A stretch of DNA of 64,000 nt, from positions 1,582,424-1,646,423 of the forward strand of contig JAHBUP010000001.1 of the NCBI GenBank assembly GCA_019638015.1, written 5' to 3'. This DNA comes from Melioribacteraceae bacterium. GTDB taxonomy: Bacteria > Bacteroidota > Ignavibacteria > Ignavibacteriales > Melioribacteraceae. The position numbers and the translations under genes are program-made. The notes beneath the pieces were generated by a model. That model did no database searches, was not told the DNA's origin, and saw nothing but the letters and a program-made list of their open reading frames with translations. This document shows, one piece after another, positions 36,066-45,291 of this stretch (the stretch's first letter is position 1; the number at the start of each line of letters is the position of its first letter).

Positions 36066-37697
36066 TTATTCGAATGTAATTCTATTCTCAAGCTCCGATA
36101 AATAAGTAATCTTAAATTTTCCCTTGTTTTTAACTAGCCAGCTTAAAGTAATTTTAAGACGCTCCAAATCTTTTTCACTCAATTCAATTTTGTTTTGAAT
36201 ATTCCCATCGAAGTAATCATTGAGTGCTTGTTCGAAACTCAATCCTTGCTTGTCCCAATCCTCTTTAATTAATACTTTTCCATTAATTAACAAGAAGAAA
36301 TCCTTCGTTGTTGATGATTGAATTTCAACTAGCGCTTTCGCGTTGTTTACAGGTTCGGATAGTATAGACGATTTATGCAGTTGATTCAATATATCCTGAA
36401 CAATATCTCTAATCTGAGCGGCTTCTTCATATTTTTTTTGCTCACTAAGTGCTTTCATATGATCCAATAATCTGTTCACCGCCGATTGATTTTTCCCGCT
36501 TAAAAATTCATTAACTCTCTCCAATTCCTCCATGTAAATCAATTTAGGAATTTCGATACAGGGTGCGTAGCATCTATTAATATCGGCGAGATAACATTTA
36601 CGTTTTTTTGATAATTCTTTATCGCTGCATTCTCTCAATAAAAATGTTCTGTCGATTATATCTTTTATTTTTGCGGCTATTTCTCTATTGGGGTATGGTC
36701 CAAAAAAGTTGCTACCATCAAACTCAATATTTGAAACTACAATTGGTTTGGGGTAAGGATCGTCAAATGGAATCTTTATAAAATAATTACGAGGATATTT
36801 TTTTTGTAATGAGTTTTGTTTCGGGTCATGAACTTTTATCAACTCAGTTTCCAACAAAAGAGCCGATAATTCACTTTTAGTTTTTTGAAATGAAAATGAG
36901 GAAGATTTCCTAACAATATCTTTTGCTTTTCTTATCGCATTGCTCGAAAAGTAGTTTTTTACCCTTTCCTTTAATGATTTTGCTTTACCAACATATATTA
37001 TGTTGTTCTTGGAATCCTTAAAGAAATATACGCCGGGACTTGCCGGTAACTCAACAATATCTTTTAGCAAATTTTTCTTTATTACAACAAAAGGGTTTTT
37101 ATTAGAAGGGGCATTTTGAAATGCAATCAAATCGGTGACAGTTTCAACGTCAAACTTTTCCCGAATAAGTGGAAACATTTTCAGCAGTATTTTTGCAGTA
37201 GCCGATGCGTCTCCCAAGCCGGTATGCACATTTCTATGCCTAATCTTTAAATATTTACTCAAATTCCCCAATGATTTGCTTCCAAGTTCCGGGTATATTC
37301 TTCTGGCAATTTTAAGTGTGCAGATAGAAGGATTTCTAGGCATTTCGGTTTCAATTCTCAAACATTCTTGCTTTAAAAAGCCAAGATCAAAATTAAGATT
37401 ATGAGCGGCTAATACCGAGTCACCAACAAACTCATTGATTTTTGGAAATATTTCTTCAAAATAGGGTGCGTTTTCAACGTCATGATTTGTTATTCCGGTA
37501 AGCTTGGTTATAAAATAGGGTATTGGGCGTCCCGGGTTAATGTATGAACTGAAAGTTTCTTTTATTTTTCCTTTTTTAATTTTGGCTATTCCGATTTCAA
37601 TTACTCGCTCAGAGTAGGCAGAGGTACCGGTAGTCTCAAAATCAAATACAGAGTATTCGGCATCTTCAAAATTTATTTCTTTCAAATTATAGTTCAT
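36066..37697 (-). CDS. DEDDh exonuclease-GIY-YIG nuclease fusion (DnaQ/UvrC-Cho-like)
   Basis: The 543-residue protein joins a DnaQ-type 3'-5' exonuclease (~12-175: YSVFDFETTGTSAY, LAAHNLNFDLGFLK, RNVHTGLGDASAT) to a UvrC-like GIY-YIG domain (~215-300: SPGVYFFKDSKNNIIYVGKA). A Cys-containing region (KRKCYLADINRCYAPC) and a UVR-like helical hairpin (~410-440, KKYEEAAQIRDIVQ) follow. The UvrC C-terminal RNase H-like nuclease is absent, so it can make only the 3' incision, as Cho does. Such fusions are known in several phyla. It is probably an alternative excision-repair nuclease. Confidence 0.9.
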   Translation of the reverse strand: MNYNLKEINFEDAEYSVFDFETTGTSAYSERVIEIGIAKIKKGKIKETFSSYINPGRPIPYFITKLTGITNHDVENAPYFEEIFPKINEFVGDSVLAAHNLNFDLGFLKQECLRIETEMPRNPSICTLKIARRIYPELGSKSLGNLSKYLKIRHRNVHTGLGDASATAKILLKMFPLIREKFDVETVTDLIAFQNAPSNKNPFVVIKKNLLKDIVELPASPGVYFFKDSKNNIIYVGKAKSLKERVKNYFSSNAIRKAKDIVRKSSSFSFQKTKSELSALLLETELIKVHDPKQNSLQKKYPRNYFIKIPFDDPYPKPIVVSNIEFDGSNFFGPYPNREIAAKIKDIIDRTFLLRECSDKELSKKRKCYLADINRCYAPCIEIPKLIYMEELERVNEFLSGKNQSAVNRLLDHMKALSEQKKYEEAAQIRDIVQDILNQLHKSSILSEPVNNAKALVEIQSSTTKDFFLLINGKVLIKEDWDKQGLSFEQALNDYFDGNIQNKIELSEKDLERLKITLSWLVKNKGKFKITYLSELENRITFE

Positions 37698-37766
37698 AAA
37701 CCATCATTTCTGTGTAGGAAAAATACTTATTTCCTCAATTTAGTTTAGGCAAATCTTCGATATTCC

Positions 37767-37788
37767 CCCGAATTTAATATATTTCGGG
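37767..37788 (+). promoter_or_regulatory. Promoter-like box inside an inverted repeat, upstream of ymdB
   Basis: CCCGAA (37767-37772) and TTCGGG (37783-37788) flank TATATTTC (37778-37785), one base off TAnnTTTG. The symmetric overlap could be an operator on the ymdB promoter. The gene start is 15 bp downstream of the repeat. Confidence 0.4.
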
Positions 37789-37802
37789 AAAGGAAAATAA
37801 AA

Positions 37803-38618
37803 ATGAATATAAACATACTGTTTGTTGGGGATATTGTTGGTGAACCCGGGATGAATATTGTAAGCATGTGGCTCCCCAATCTTCAAAAAAAATACCGTAC
37901 CGATGTAATAATTGCCAATGGTGAAAATGCTTCCGACGGCAAAGGTTGTACTGAAAAGGAATCGAAGGCTTTATTCGATCTGGGGGTCAACGTAATTACT
38001 GGTGGAAATCATACATGGGATAAACATCAGTCTCAGGATCTATTGAAAAAAGATACTCGAGTAATAAGACCACTGAACTACCCGAAAGGAACACATGGCA
38101 ACGGCTATTTTATTGTGAATTCTCCTAAAGGAAAAGTGGCTGTTCTCAATTTGCAGGGAAGATCATTTATGAGCCCGATCGATTGTCCTTTCAGATCGGC
38201 TGAGTGGGTATTAGCCAAAATTAGACAGGAAACTAAAAATATTATTATAGATTTTCATGCTGAAGCAACTGCTGAAAAACTTGCACTCGCAAATTTTTTG
38301 GATGGGAAAGTCTCGGCGGTAATTGGTACTCACACTCATATTCAAACGGCTGATGAAAGAATTTTTGCCAACGGGACCGGTTATATCACTGATTGTGGAA
38401 TGACAGGTCCTTACGATTCGGTTATAGGAATGAAGACAGACGCGGCAATCAACCGGTTCTTATATCAAACTCCCCAAAAATATCAGACGGCGACTGATAA
38501 TGTGCATCTAACTGCTCTGTTTTTGAAGATAGATGGAGACACTGGGAAGACCATTGAAATAGAGAGAATATTTTTACCGGAATTTGATAAAAAAGTTGAG
38601 AGTGAAACCTCAGCATAA
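37803..38618 (+). CDS. ymdB: YmdB-family metallophosphoesterase
   Basis: The 271-residue calcineurin-like enzyme has NILFVGDIVGEPGMNIV, IIANGENASDGKG, VITGGNHTWDKH, and FHAEATAEKLALANFLDG followed by GTHTHIQTADE, all metal-site motifs of the YmdB group. B. subtilis YmdB hydrolyses 2',3'-cAMP and affects RNase Y and biofilm; no rny gene lies here. The ATG follows AAAGGAAAATAAAA. It lies 37 bp before folD, likely co-transcribed. Confidence 0.93.
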   Translation: MNINILFVGDIVGEPGMNIVSMWLPNLQKKYRTDVIIANGENASDGKGCTEKESKALFDLGVNVITGGNHTWDKHQSQDLLKKDTRVIRPLNYPKGTHGNGYFIVNSPKGKVAVLNLQGRSFMSPIDCPFRSAEWVLAKIRQETKNIIIDFHAEATAEKLALANFLDGKVSAVIGTHTHIQTADERIFANGTGYITDCGMTGPYDSVIGMKTDAAINRFLYQTPQKYQTATDNVHLTALFLKIDGDTGKTIEIERIFLPEFDKKVESETSA

Positions 38619-38655
38619 ATTATTATTATTATGAGTAACAAGTTAAAGGTGATAG

Positions 38656-39546
38656 ATGGTTTTAATTGATGGCAAAAAATGCTCTTCAGAAATTAGAAGT
38701 GAATTAAAAGAAAAGGTAAACTGGCTTAAAACTATGGCATTACCTGTCCCAGGATTGGTTGTAATTATAGTTGGTGAAAATCCGGCATCTCAAGTATATG
38801 TTTCATCAAAGGGAAAAGCATGTAACGAAATTGGGATGAACTCGAAAATTGAAAAGTTACCAGAATCGATTGATGAAAAAGTGTTACTTGATCTTATCCA
38901 ACAATATAATGATGATGATAATTTTCATGGAATTTTAGTTCAATTGCCACTCCCAAAACATATTGATGAAGAAAAAGTAATCCAGCAAATCTCCCCTAAA
39001 AAAGATGTAGATGGATTCCATCCCCTCAATGTTGGGAATTTGATGATTGGAAAAAGTACTTTTTTCCCCTGCACACCCAATGGGATTGTGGAGTTATTGA
39101 AGAAGTATAAAATCCCAACAAGCGGTAAGCATGTTGTGGTTGTAGGAAGAAGTAATATTGTTGGTAAACCTGTGGCAAATATGCTTGTTCAAAAAAAAGA
39201 AGGAGCTAATGCGGTTGTTACTATTTGTCATTCTGCCGCACCGGATTTGTCTCACTTTACTAAACAAGCTGATATATTGATAGCAGCAATTGGTAAGGCA
39301 AATTTTATTACCGCTGATATGATTAAAGAGGGAGCCGTAATAATTGATGTCGGAATCAATAGAATTGATGACTCAAGTTCACCAAAGGGATATAAAATTG
39401 TTGGTGATGTAGATTTCGATAGTGTTGCTGAAAAATCCTCCTTTATAACTCCGGTTCCGGGCGGTGTTGGACCAATGACGATTGCAATGCTTTTGCAAAA
39501 TACTTTTTTGGCTTATCTTAAAATTACAAATCAAAAAATGGTATAA
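38656..39546 (+). CDS. folD: Bifunctional methylenetetrahydrofolate dehydrogenase/cyclohydrolase
   Basis: The 296-residue protein has [17 protein letters not shown] (catalytic Lys in YxxxK), [13 protein letters not shown], the NADP motif [17 protein letters not shown] and C-terminal [16 protein letters not shown]. It interconverts methylene-, methenyl- and formyl-tetrahydrofolate. An AAAGGTG site precedes the ATG. The stop is separated from the deoC start by one base. Confidence 0.97.
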   Translation: MVLIDGKKCSSEIRSELKEKVNWLKTMALPVPGLVVIIVGENPASQVYVSSKGKACNEIGMNSKIEKLPESIDEKVLLDLIQQYNDDDNFHGILVQLPLPKHIDEEKVIQQISPKKDVDGFHPLNVGNLMIGKSTFFPCTPNGIVELLKKYKIPTSGKHVVVVGRSNIVGKPVANMLVQKKEGANAVVTICHSAAPDLSHFTKQADILIAAIGKANFITADMIKEGAVIIDVGINRIDDSSSPKGYKIVGDVDFDSVAEKSSFITPVPGGVGPMTIAMLLQNTFLAYLKITNQKMV

Positions 39547-39547
39547 A

Positions 39548-40417
39548 ATGGATTCCTCATTAATTGAAAAAGTAGTATCTCAAGTTTTAATTGAAAAATC
39601 ACTCCAGGATTTTTATTGCCACGGTGGAACTTGCGCAGGTTGGGAAAGAAATATAGTCGATCAACCTCACGCAGTGAAGACTATAATTAATAATGGGGCA
39701 GATAGAATTGCAGCGGGGATTGGAGTAGGGAAAGAACTAGCAGATAAAACTGTAGCTAGAATGATTGACCACACTCTGCTTAAACCTGATGCTACTATTG
39801 ATGAAATTAAAACATTATGTAGTGAGGCTAAGGAGTATAATTTTGCATCTGTATGTGTAAATCCTACCCACGTTAATTTGTGTTATGAACTTTTAAAGAA
39901 TACACCGGTTAAGGTATGTACGGTAATTGGATTTCCTCTTGGAGCTAATACTACTGAAATAAAAAGGGCAGAAGCGGAACTGGCTCTTAAAAATGGCGCC
40001 CAGGAAATTGATATGGTAATTAATGTTGGAATGCTTAAAAGCAAAAATTATGAATATGTGTTTAATGATATAAATCAAGTGGTTCTTGCCGCTAAAAGAT
40101 TTAAAGCAATCTGTAAAGTAATAATTGAAACAGCATTATTGAGTGATGAAGAAAAAGTTAAAGCTTGCGTGTTGAGTAAAGAAGCCAAAGCCGATTTCGT
40201 TAAAACCTCCACCGGTTTTAGCAAAGGGGGTGCAACTGCCGGGGATGTTGCCCTCATGAGGTATGTTGTGGGCTCTAGTGTTGGAGTTAAGGCATCGGGC
40301 GGAATTAGAACCGCGGAAGATGTAAAACTTATGATTGAAAGTGGCGCCGATCGTATTGGAGCAAGTGCAAGCGTTAAAATTGTTACAAATCAAGCTGCAT
40401 CAGGCTCGGGTTATTAA
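39548..40417 (+). CDS. deoC: Deoxyribose-phosphate aldolase with N-terminal extension (probable microcompartment cargo)
   Basis: Starting at ATG 39548 the protein has 289 residues. The DERA barrel begins at ~71 ([17 protein letters not shown]). It carries D155 (EIDMVIN), Schiff-base K219 ([11 protein letters not shown]) and K248 (GVKASGGIR), all catalytic positions. It splits 2-deoxyribose-5-phosphate into acetaldehyde and glyceraldehyde-3-phosphate. The first ~70 residues are extra compared with ordinary DeoC (~220 aa): an amphipathic helix ([18 protein letters not shown]) and a Cys/Gly segment ([11 protein letters not shown]). Such N-terminal helices act as encapsulation peptides on microcompartment enzymes. 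Tight linkage to folD (1-bp gap) is unexplained. Confidence 0.93.
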   Translation: MDSSLIEKVVSQVLIEKSLQDFYCHGGTCAGWERNIVDQPHAVKTIINNGADRIAAGIGVGKELADKTVARMIDHTLLKPDATIDEIKTLCSEAKEYNFASVCVNPTHVNLCYELLKNTPVKVCTVIGFPLGANTTEIKRAEAELALKNGAQEIDMVINVGMLKSKNYEYVFNDINQVVLAAKRFKAICKVIIETALLSDEEKVKACVLSKEAKADFVKTSTGFSKGGATAGDVALMRYVVGSSVGVKASGGIRTAEDVKLMIESGADRIGASASVKIVTNQAASGSGY

Positions 40418-40465
40418 AAGCAGCCGAATCTCAGATTCTTATTCTTATCATTATTAAAAACAAAA

Positions 40466-40690
40466 ATGGTACTGGACTTAAATATTATTAAAGATGATGA
40501 TGGATTTAACGCGGAAGTCCCCTCAATTAAAGGTTGTGAATGCTGGGCTAATAATGAGGATGAGGCAATTGTTAAAGCTGTTGAACTTGTAAAGTATTAT
40601 TTAAAATTACCTGATTCTAATAAAGTTAACGTTGATATTGCCCGAAGAATCGATAATAAAAAAATATTTAAGCTCATATTCGACAAGTAA
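40466..40690 (+). CDS. HicB-like (UPF0150) small protein, solitary
   Basis: The 74-residue protein matches the HicB N-terminal fold: NIIKDDDGFNAEVPSIKGCE, then NNEDEAIVKAVELVKYYLK. HicB proteins are antitoxins with a partial RNase H fold. No HicA toxin ORF (dsRBD-like, ~60-80 aa) is next to it and the C-terminal DNA-binding domain is missing. It is better called a stand-alone HicB-like protein. It lies 1 bp before trmH. Confidence 0.75.
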   Translation: MVLDLNIIKDDDGFNAEVPSIKGCECWANNEDEAIVKAVELVKYYLKLPDSNKVNVDIARRIDNKKIFKLIFDK

Positions 40691-40691
40691 G

Positions 40692-41282
40692 ATGAGAAAA
40701 TTTAAAACCGAAGCAAGATTAAAAAAAATAACTGATGCGGCAATCGCAAGACAATTTTCACTAAAAGTTGTTCTTGAAAACATTCATGATCTTCACAATG
40801 TTAGCGCGATATTCAGAAGTTGTGATGCCGTGGGAGTCCCATTAGTCTCTCTTTTATATACTTTCGAAAAATTTCCAAAAATTAATCGTATCTCTTCAGC
40901 CTCTGCAAATAAATGGGTTGATGTGGAAAAATTTGATAATACAGCAAATTGCATCCAGAACCTTAAGCAGGATGGATATACTGTATTCGCAAGTATGCTC
41001 GATAAAAATTCAGTTGATCTATATGACATCGATTTTACTAAAAAAATAGCAATCATCTTGGGGAATGAACACCGAGGGGTTTCAGAGGAAGTTGCAAAAT
41101 TGGCCGATAGCACTTACTATATCCCAATGAAAGGAATGATTCAGAGCCTAAATGTTTCGGTAGCAGCTGCTGTTACATTATATGAAGCTTATCGTCAACG
41201 ATTTCAAAAAGGGATGTACAATCAATCTCAATTGGATGAGGATGAACTAAATTTACTAATCGATAAATGGTGCAGTAAATGA
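40692..41282 (+). CDS. trmH: tRNA (guanosine-18-2'-O)-methyltransferase TrmH
   Basis: ATG 40692 gives a 196-residue SPOUT enzyme with NVSAIFRSCDAVGVP (catalytic Arg), IILGNEHRGVSEEV and knot motif MIQSLNVSVAAAVTLYEAYR, the exact TrmH-type signature. It methylates G18 in the tRNA D loop. The open frame runs upstream to 40632 inside the HicB-like gene, but that segment lacks TrmH similarity. Its stop overlaps aroA (ATGA). Confidence 0.92.
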   Translation: MRKFKTEARLKKITDAAIARQFSLKVVLENIHDLHNVSAIFRSCDAVGVPLVSLLYTFEKFPKINRISSASANKWVDVEKFDNTANCIQNLKQDGYTVFASMLDKNSVDLYDIDFTKKIAIILGNEHRGVSEEVAKLADSTYYIPMKGMIQSLNVSVAAAVTLYEAYRQRFQKGMYNQSQLDEDELNLLIDKWCSK

Positions 41283-42559
41283 GTCAACATTTCAAGAGAA
41301 TCGAAAAAATTAAGGGAGCTCTTAATTTAGGCGGTGATAAATCAATTTCTCACCGCGCAGTTATGTTTGCGTCAATGGCTGAGGGAGAATCAACAATTCT
41401 TAATTGTTCATCTTCTTTAGATGTCTGGTCAACTGTTTCATGCTTCCGATCGCTTGGTTGTAAGATTGATGGCGACACGAATCAACTAAAAATAATCGGC
41501 AGGGGATTTAAAGGTTTTAAATCACCGTCACACCCCTTGGATTGCGGCAATTCCGGCACAACCGCAAGATTGATTAGTGGAATATTGTGTGCGCAAAATT
41601 TTGAAACAACTTTGATTGGTGATGAATCTTTATCAAAAAGACCAATGAAGAGAGTGATTGAACCACTTTCAAAATTAGGAGCGAAGTTTAGACCATCTGA
41701 GGTTGGAACTCTTCCATTAGAAATTTTACCCGTCGATTCATTAATCCCAATTAATTATGAAATGAGTGTCGCAAGTGCCCAGGTTAAGAGTGCTATCATA
41801 CTTGCGGGTATTCACCTAAATGAGGTATCAACAATTATTGAGCACGAAATAACCAGAAACCATACTGAAAAACTTTTAAGTATAGTGACGGAAAAAACGG
41901 GGGATTCTACTAAATTATTTTTCTCGAGAAAGAATTATCCGCAAAAGTTCGAATTAACCGTTCCTTCCGATATTTCGAGTGCCTCTTTTTTTATTGTCCT
42001 TGCCCTTTTAAGTAAAGAATCTGTAGTGACAATAAAAAATGTTTCATTGAACGAAACAAGAACCGGAATAATTGATATTCTCAAAAAAATGAATGGAGAT
42101 ATCACTATTCAGAATTCAAAAACAGAATTGGGGGAAACTTATGGGGATCTAATAGTTAGGTCTAGTAATTTGGTTAACACAGAAATACCTATTAGCATTA
42201 TTGCAAATATTATCGATGAGATACCTATTTTATCCATTGCTGGACTATTCGCGAAAGGTGATTTTAAAATTCAAGGTGCAAAAGAATTAAGGGTGAAGGA
42301 ATCAGACCGTATAACTGCTCTATGTCATAATTTTAAAATTGCAGGCTTGAGTGTTAATGAATTTGAGGATGGTTTTGAAATTAGCGGGGAGCCTAATAAT
42401 TCAGTTAATACTTTTGAAAGTTTCGGAGACCACCGGATTGCAATGTCTTTCGCTGTATTCAGTATGCTTCACAAAGAAGGGGGATTAGTAAATAATTTTG
42501 AATGTGCCGCTATTTCTAATCCAAATTTTGTTAAGCAAATTGCTGAACTAACTGCTTAA
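41279..42559 (+). CDS. aroA: 3-phosphoshikimate 1-carboxyvinyltransferase (EPSP synthase)
   Basis: The 426-residue protein has LNLGGDKSISHRAVMFA, DCGNSGTTARLISGIL, DESLSKRPMKRVIEPL, and RVKESDRITAL with DHRIAMSFAVF. It transfers enolpyruvate from PEP to shikimate-3-phosphate in chorismate synthesis. The glyphosate loop reads LDCGNSGTTAR, so the class should be checked by alignment. It is coupled to trmH by a 4-bp overlap and convergent with bshC 2 bp away. tyrA and a DAHP synthase gene lie at the window's right end. Confidence 0.97.
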   Translation: MSQHFKRIEKIKGALNLGGDKSISHRAVMFASMAEGESTILNCSSSLDVWSTVSCFRSLGCKIDGDTNQLKIIGRGFKGFKSPSHPLDCGNSGTTARLISGILCAQNFETTLIGDESLSKRPMKRVIEPLSKLGAKFRPSEVGTLPLEILPVDSLIPINYEMSVASAQVKSAIILAGIHLNEVSTIIEHEITRNHTEKLLSIVTEKTGDSTKLFFSRKNYPQKFELTVPSDISSASFFIVLALLSKESVVTIKNVSLNETRTGIIDILKKMNGDITIQNSKTELGETYGDLIVRSSNLVNTEIPISIIANIIDEIPILSIAGLFAKGDFKIQGAKELRVKESDRITALCHNFKIAGLSVNEFEDGFEISGEPNNSVNTFESFGDHRIAMSFAVFSMLHKEGGLVNNFECAAISNPNFVKQIAELTA

Positions 42560-42561
42560 AT

Positions 42562-44190
42562 TTATTCCAGGTTTATTATTTGATGTTCGAAGATGTTAAT
42601 CTCTAATTTTTCGAAAATTAGTTTTACAAAATCCAACCCATATTTATTGCAGAAATAAATAAAATTTAACTCCCTCTCTTGCAGTATTCCATTCGGGAAC
42701 AACACATTTCTAACCTTGCTGAGTTGACGTAAAGTTGTTTCATATTTTCTTTTATGTGCGTCAAGCGATTTTTGCTCAAGCATATCAACCGATTGATCAA
42801 TTTTTTGTTTCGTCTTTTCAACCAAATCGATTAGAGTTTTCTCAGTTCTAATCAATTTTGTGCCTAATTCCTCGAATGTTTCAGAAATCTTTGCTCTGCT
42901 CACATTGAACAATTCAGAAATATTCTGGTCTGAATTCGATGCTAATATTTTATTGATGAGCTCATTCTCATCAAGAATTATATCTGTAAATGATAGATCA
43001 AATTTTTCCAAAATACCTTGCACGCCTCTCTCTACTATTGTTGCCGATGCTCGTGGATAGATAATAGGCATCTGAATATCATAATATTTGTAAAGAGGGG
43101 AAACTTGAGCAAAATAACTAATCTCCCCAGGCCCGGCAATATAAAATGCTGTATTGAATAAATAATCTTGGCAAACAGGGCGTAGTAAAACATTGGGGCT
43201 GAAATTTTCTGGATTGGATTCGAGAACTGCAAATAATTCCTCTTTTGAAAATCTTTTTCTCTTTCCTTTTAGCTTAAAATCGTCCTCCCCTGGTTCAAGA
43301 GAAATTCTTTCATTATTTAAGAGATAAAATAGATTAATTGCCTTTACTTTAACCTGTGCATGATAAATTTCTTCAAGCTCTGCACTGCGCTCAACCAGTG
43401 TTTTAGAGTTGTCATCAAAATTTATTAGTTCGTCTTTAAAAATTGGCTTTAATAATTCTTTAACTAATGGATCGTTTGGATTACAAACCACAAGCCCGTG
43501 TTTATCAAAAAAGTAGATTAATAAATCTCTGAATGATTCTAAAAATGTTTTACCAGGTTTATAAAAGTCTTCAAGAAGTTCAATAATCTGTTGTTTAAAT
43601 TCAGTACCTCGGAGTTCATTTTTAAGTGATTCAAAAACTTTTATAAGATTATCATTGAACTTTAGAGCAGCAATGGACCCTCTATTTATTTCTTCTTCCA
43701 GCCCATCTTCGTAGCTAAGTTTTACAAGGTTATTTTCATTATTCAAAATATTTAATGACTTTACTTCTTCAAAATCATGGTCATCCCCCTCGAGCCAAAA
43801 TACAGGTACAAAATTGTAATTCGGATAACTATCTTTTAACTGGCTGCACAATTTTATTGCAGTAATGGTTTTATAGAAAGTATAGAGCGGACCTCCAAAT
43901 AATCCAAGCTGTTGACCGGTAACCACTGTAATAGTATTTGGATCAGCTAATGAATTTATATTGTCAATTGTAATTGAAGAAATGTTCAAATTTTTGTACT
44001 GTAATTTCAATATATCAATTAATGTAGTTCTATTGCTAATTGGTCGGGCGGCTAGATTATTAAAAAGTTGGGGATAAATATCGGGATTTCTAAAATTACC
44101 CGAATAATATCGTTCAACGTTTTCATACTCATGTAAGTAGTCGAGAAATAAATTTTCATGTGCCGGCAAATCTGAAAAGTTTATATACAT
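42562..44190 (-). CDS. bshC: Bacillithiol biosynthesis cysteine-adding enzyme
   Basis: The 542-residue protein has the BshC signatures TVVTGQQLGLFGGPLYTFYK, FVPVFWLEGDDHDFEEV and YFAQVSPLYKYYDIQMPIIYPRAS, and a long C-terminal coiled-coil (~440-515). It attaches cysteine to GlcN-malate to complete bacillithiol, a low-molecular-weight thiol used instead of glutathione. bshA and bshB are not in the window. It is monocistronic and convergent with aroA. Confidence 0.94.
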   Translation of the reverse strand: MYINFSDLPAHENLFLDYLHEYENVERYYSGNFRNPDIYPQLFNNLAARPISNRTTLIDILKLQYKNLNISSITIDNINSLADPNTITVVTGQQLGLFGGPLYTFYKTITAIKLCSQLKDSYPNYNFVPVFWLEGDDHDFEEVKSLNILNNENNLVKLSYEDGLEEEINRGSIAALKFNDNLIKVFESLKNELRGTEFKQQIIELLEDFYKPGKTFLESFRDLLIYFFDKHGLVVCNPNDPLVKELLKPIFKDELINFDDNSKTLVERSAELEEIYHAQVKVKAINLFYLLNNERISLEPGEDDFKLKGKRKRFSKEELFAVLESNPENFSPNVLLRPVCQDYLFNTAFYIAGPGEISYFAQVSPLYKYYDIQMPIIYPRASATIVERGVQGILEKFDLSFTDIILDENELINKILASNSDQNISELFNVSRAKISETFEELGTKLIRTEKTLIDLVEKTKQKIDQSVDMLEQKSLDAHKRKYETTLRQLSKVRNVLFPNGILQERELNFIYFCNKYGLDFVKLIFEKLEINIFEHQIINLE

Positions 44191-44325
44191 TGGTTATTCC
44201 ATTTGTATTAAAATTATTATTTTACCGATGCAAGAATCGGCGCAAATATCATATATTAACTATACTCAATTTAGTAAAAATTAGTTTCTCAATTAAATTT
44301 TGAACAACCTGAACGGAAAATTACC

Positions 44326-45291
44326 ATGAATAACAAATTCACAGTTACAATTGACCTTGGCGGTACTAAAGTTCTTTCTGCTTTATTAAATTCTCAAAAT
44401 GAAATAGTAGGGCGGGTTAAAATTGCTACCGATATCAAGCGTGGAGCCGATTTTTTAGTTGATAATATTGGTGAATCTGTACGTCAGCTTATTCAAGAAA
44501 ATAGTATTAAGGAGAATGATATTAGAGCCGTAAGTATGGGAGTTCCGGGTACAGTAAATCCCTTCACCGGACTAATAGGTAACGCACCAAATTTGGGGAT
44601 TAGCAATTATAATATTAAAGATGCATTAAAAAGGCATTTCACTGCTCCGGTACTGATTGAAAATGATGTGAATCTTGCAGGGTTAGGAATCCAAAAATTT
44701 GAAATGGAAAAAGATGTAAAGAATATGATTGTTGTATTTATTGGTACTGGTATTGGCAGCGCTTTATTTTTTGACGGAAAATTATATAGAGGTTCCTCCT
44801 TTTTTGCGGGAGAAATTGGACACATGCTAGTGGACTCCAATGGAGGATTTCTTAAAAAGAAAAAAAGTTCTACATTCGAAAATGCTGCCAGCAGAACTGC
44901 AATTGTAAGAAAAATTAAAAAGGATTTGGCAAAGGATAAACCTAGTATTTTAAATGAATACAGTTCTCCAAATAAGGCTTTAAAGAGTAGAGCACTTTCT
45001 GAGGCAATCGAGAAGAAAGACCCTCTCGCAGTAAAACATATCGGTAAAGCTGCACGAACAATAGGTACAGTGCTTGGTAGCATAACAACTCTTTTAAACA
45101 TCGATACAATTGTTTTAGGCGGGGGAGTAATAGAAGCTATGGAAAAGTTTATGGTACCAAGAATTACGGAAGCATATAATGAATCTGTTCTGCCTGAACC
45201 GGGAAAAGATGTGAAGATAATTGCCACTAAATTAGGTGATGATGCTGCACTTTATGGCGGTATTGCTTTAGCTGATGAGTTTTTGGTTTAA
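44326..45291 (+). CDS. ROK-family sugar kinase (probable glucokinase)
   Basis: The 321-residue ROK protein has the ATP phosphate-binding VTIDLGGTKVLSALL, catalytic-Asp region PVLIENDVNLAGLG, and FIGTGIGSALFFDGKLYRGSSFFAGEIGHM with the conserved HxGE-like E-I-G-H. The usual zinc cysteine triad is missing (GGFLKKKKSSTFENAAS). No HTH domain is present, so it is an enzyme, not a repressor. Glucose is the likeliest substrate. Its stop overlaps that of the convergent ABC-F gene. Confidence 0.88.
   Translation: MNNKFTVTIDLGGTKVLSALLNSQNEIVGRVKIATDIKRGADFLVDNIGESVRQLIQENSIKENDIRAVSMGVPGTVNPFTGLIGNAPNLGISNYNIKDALKRHFTAPVLIENDVNLAGLGIQKFEMEKDVKNMIVVFIGTGIGSALFFDGKLYRGSSFFAGEIGHMLVDSNGGFLKKKKSSTFENAASRTAIVRKIKKDLAKDKPSILNEYSSPNKALKSRALSEAIEKKDPLAVKHIGKAARTIGTVLGSITTLLNIDTIVLGGGVIEAMEKFMVPRITEAYNESVLPEPGKDVKIIATKLGDDAALYGGIALADEFLV

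Noticed and set aside
39482-39547. 22-residue upstream extension of the DeoC frame
   Set aside because: It lies within folD and is low-complexity in another frame; the ATG at 39548 directly follows the folD stop.
40632-40691. Upstream extension of the TrmH frame
   Set aside because: It overlaps the HicB-like gene, and the ATG at 40692 yields the family's usual N-terminus.
44607-45227. 206-residue minus-strand ORF opposite the ROK kinase gene
   Set aside because: It lies wholly inside the kinase gene and its Ser/Phe/Ile-rich composition is typical of an antisense shadow.
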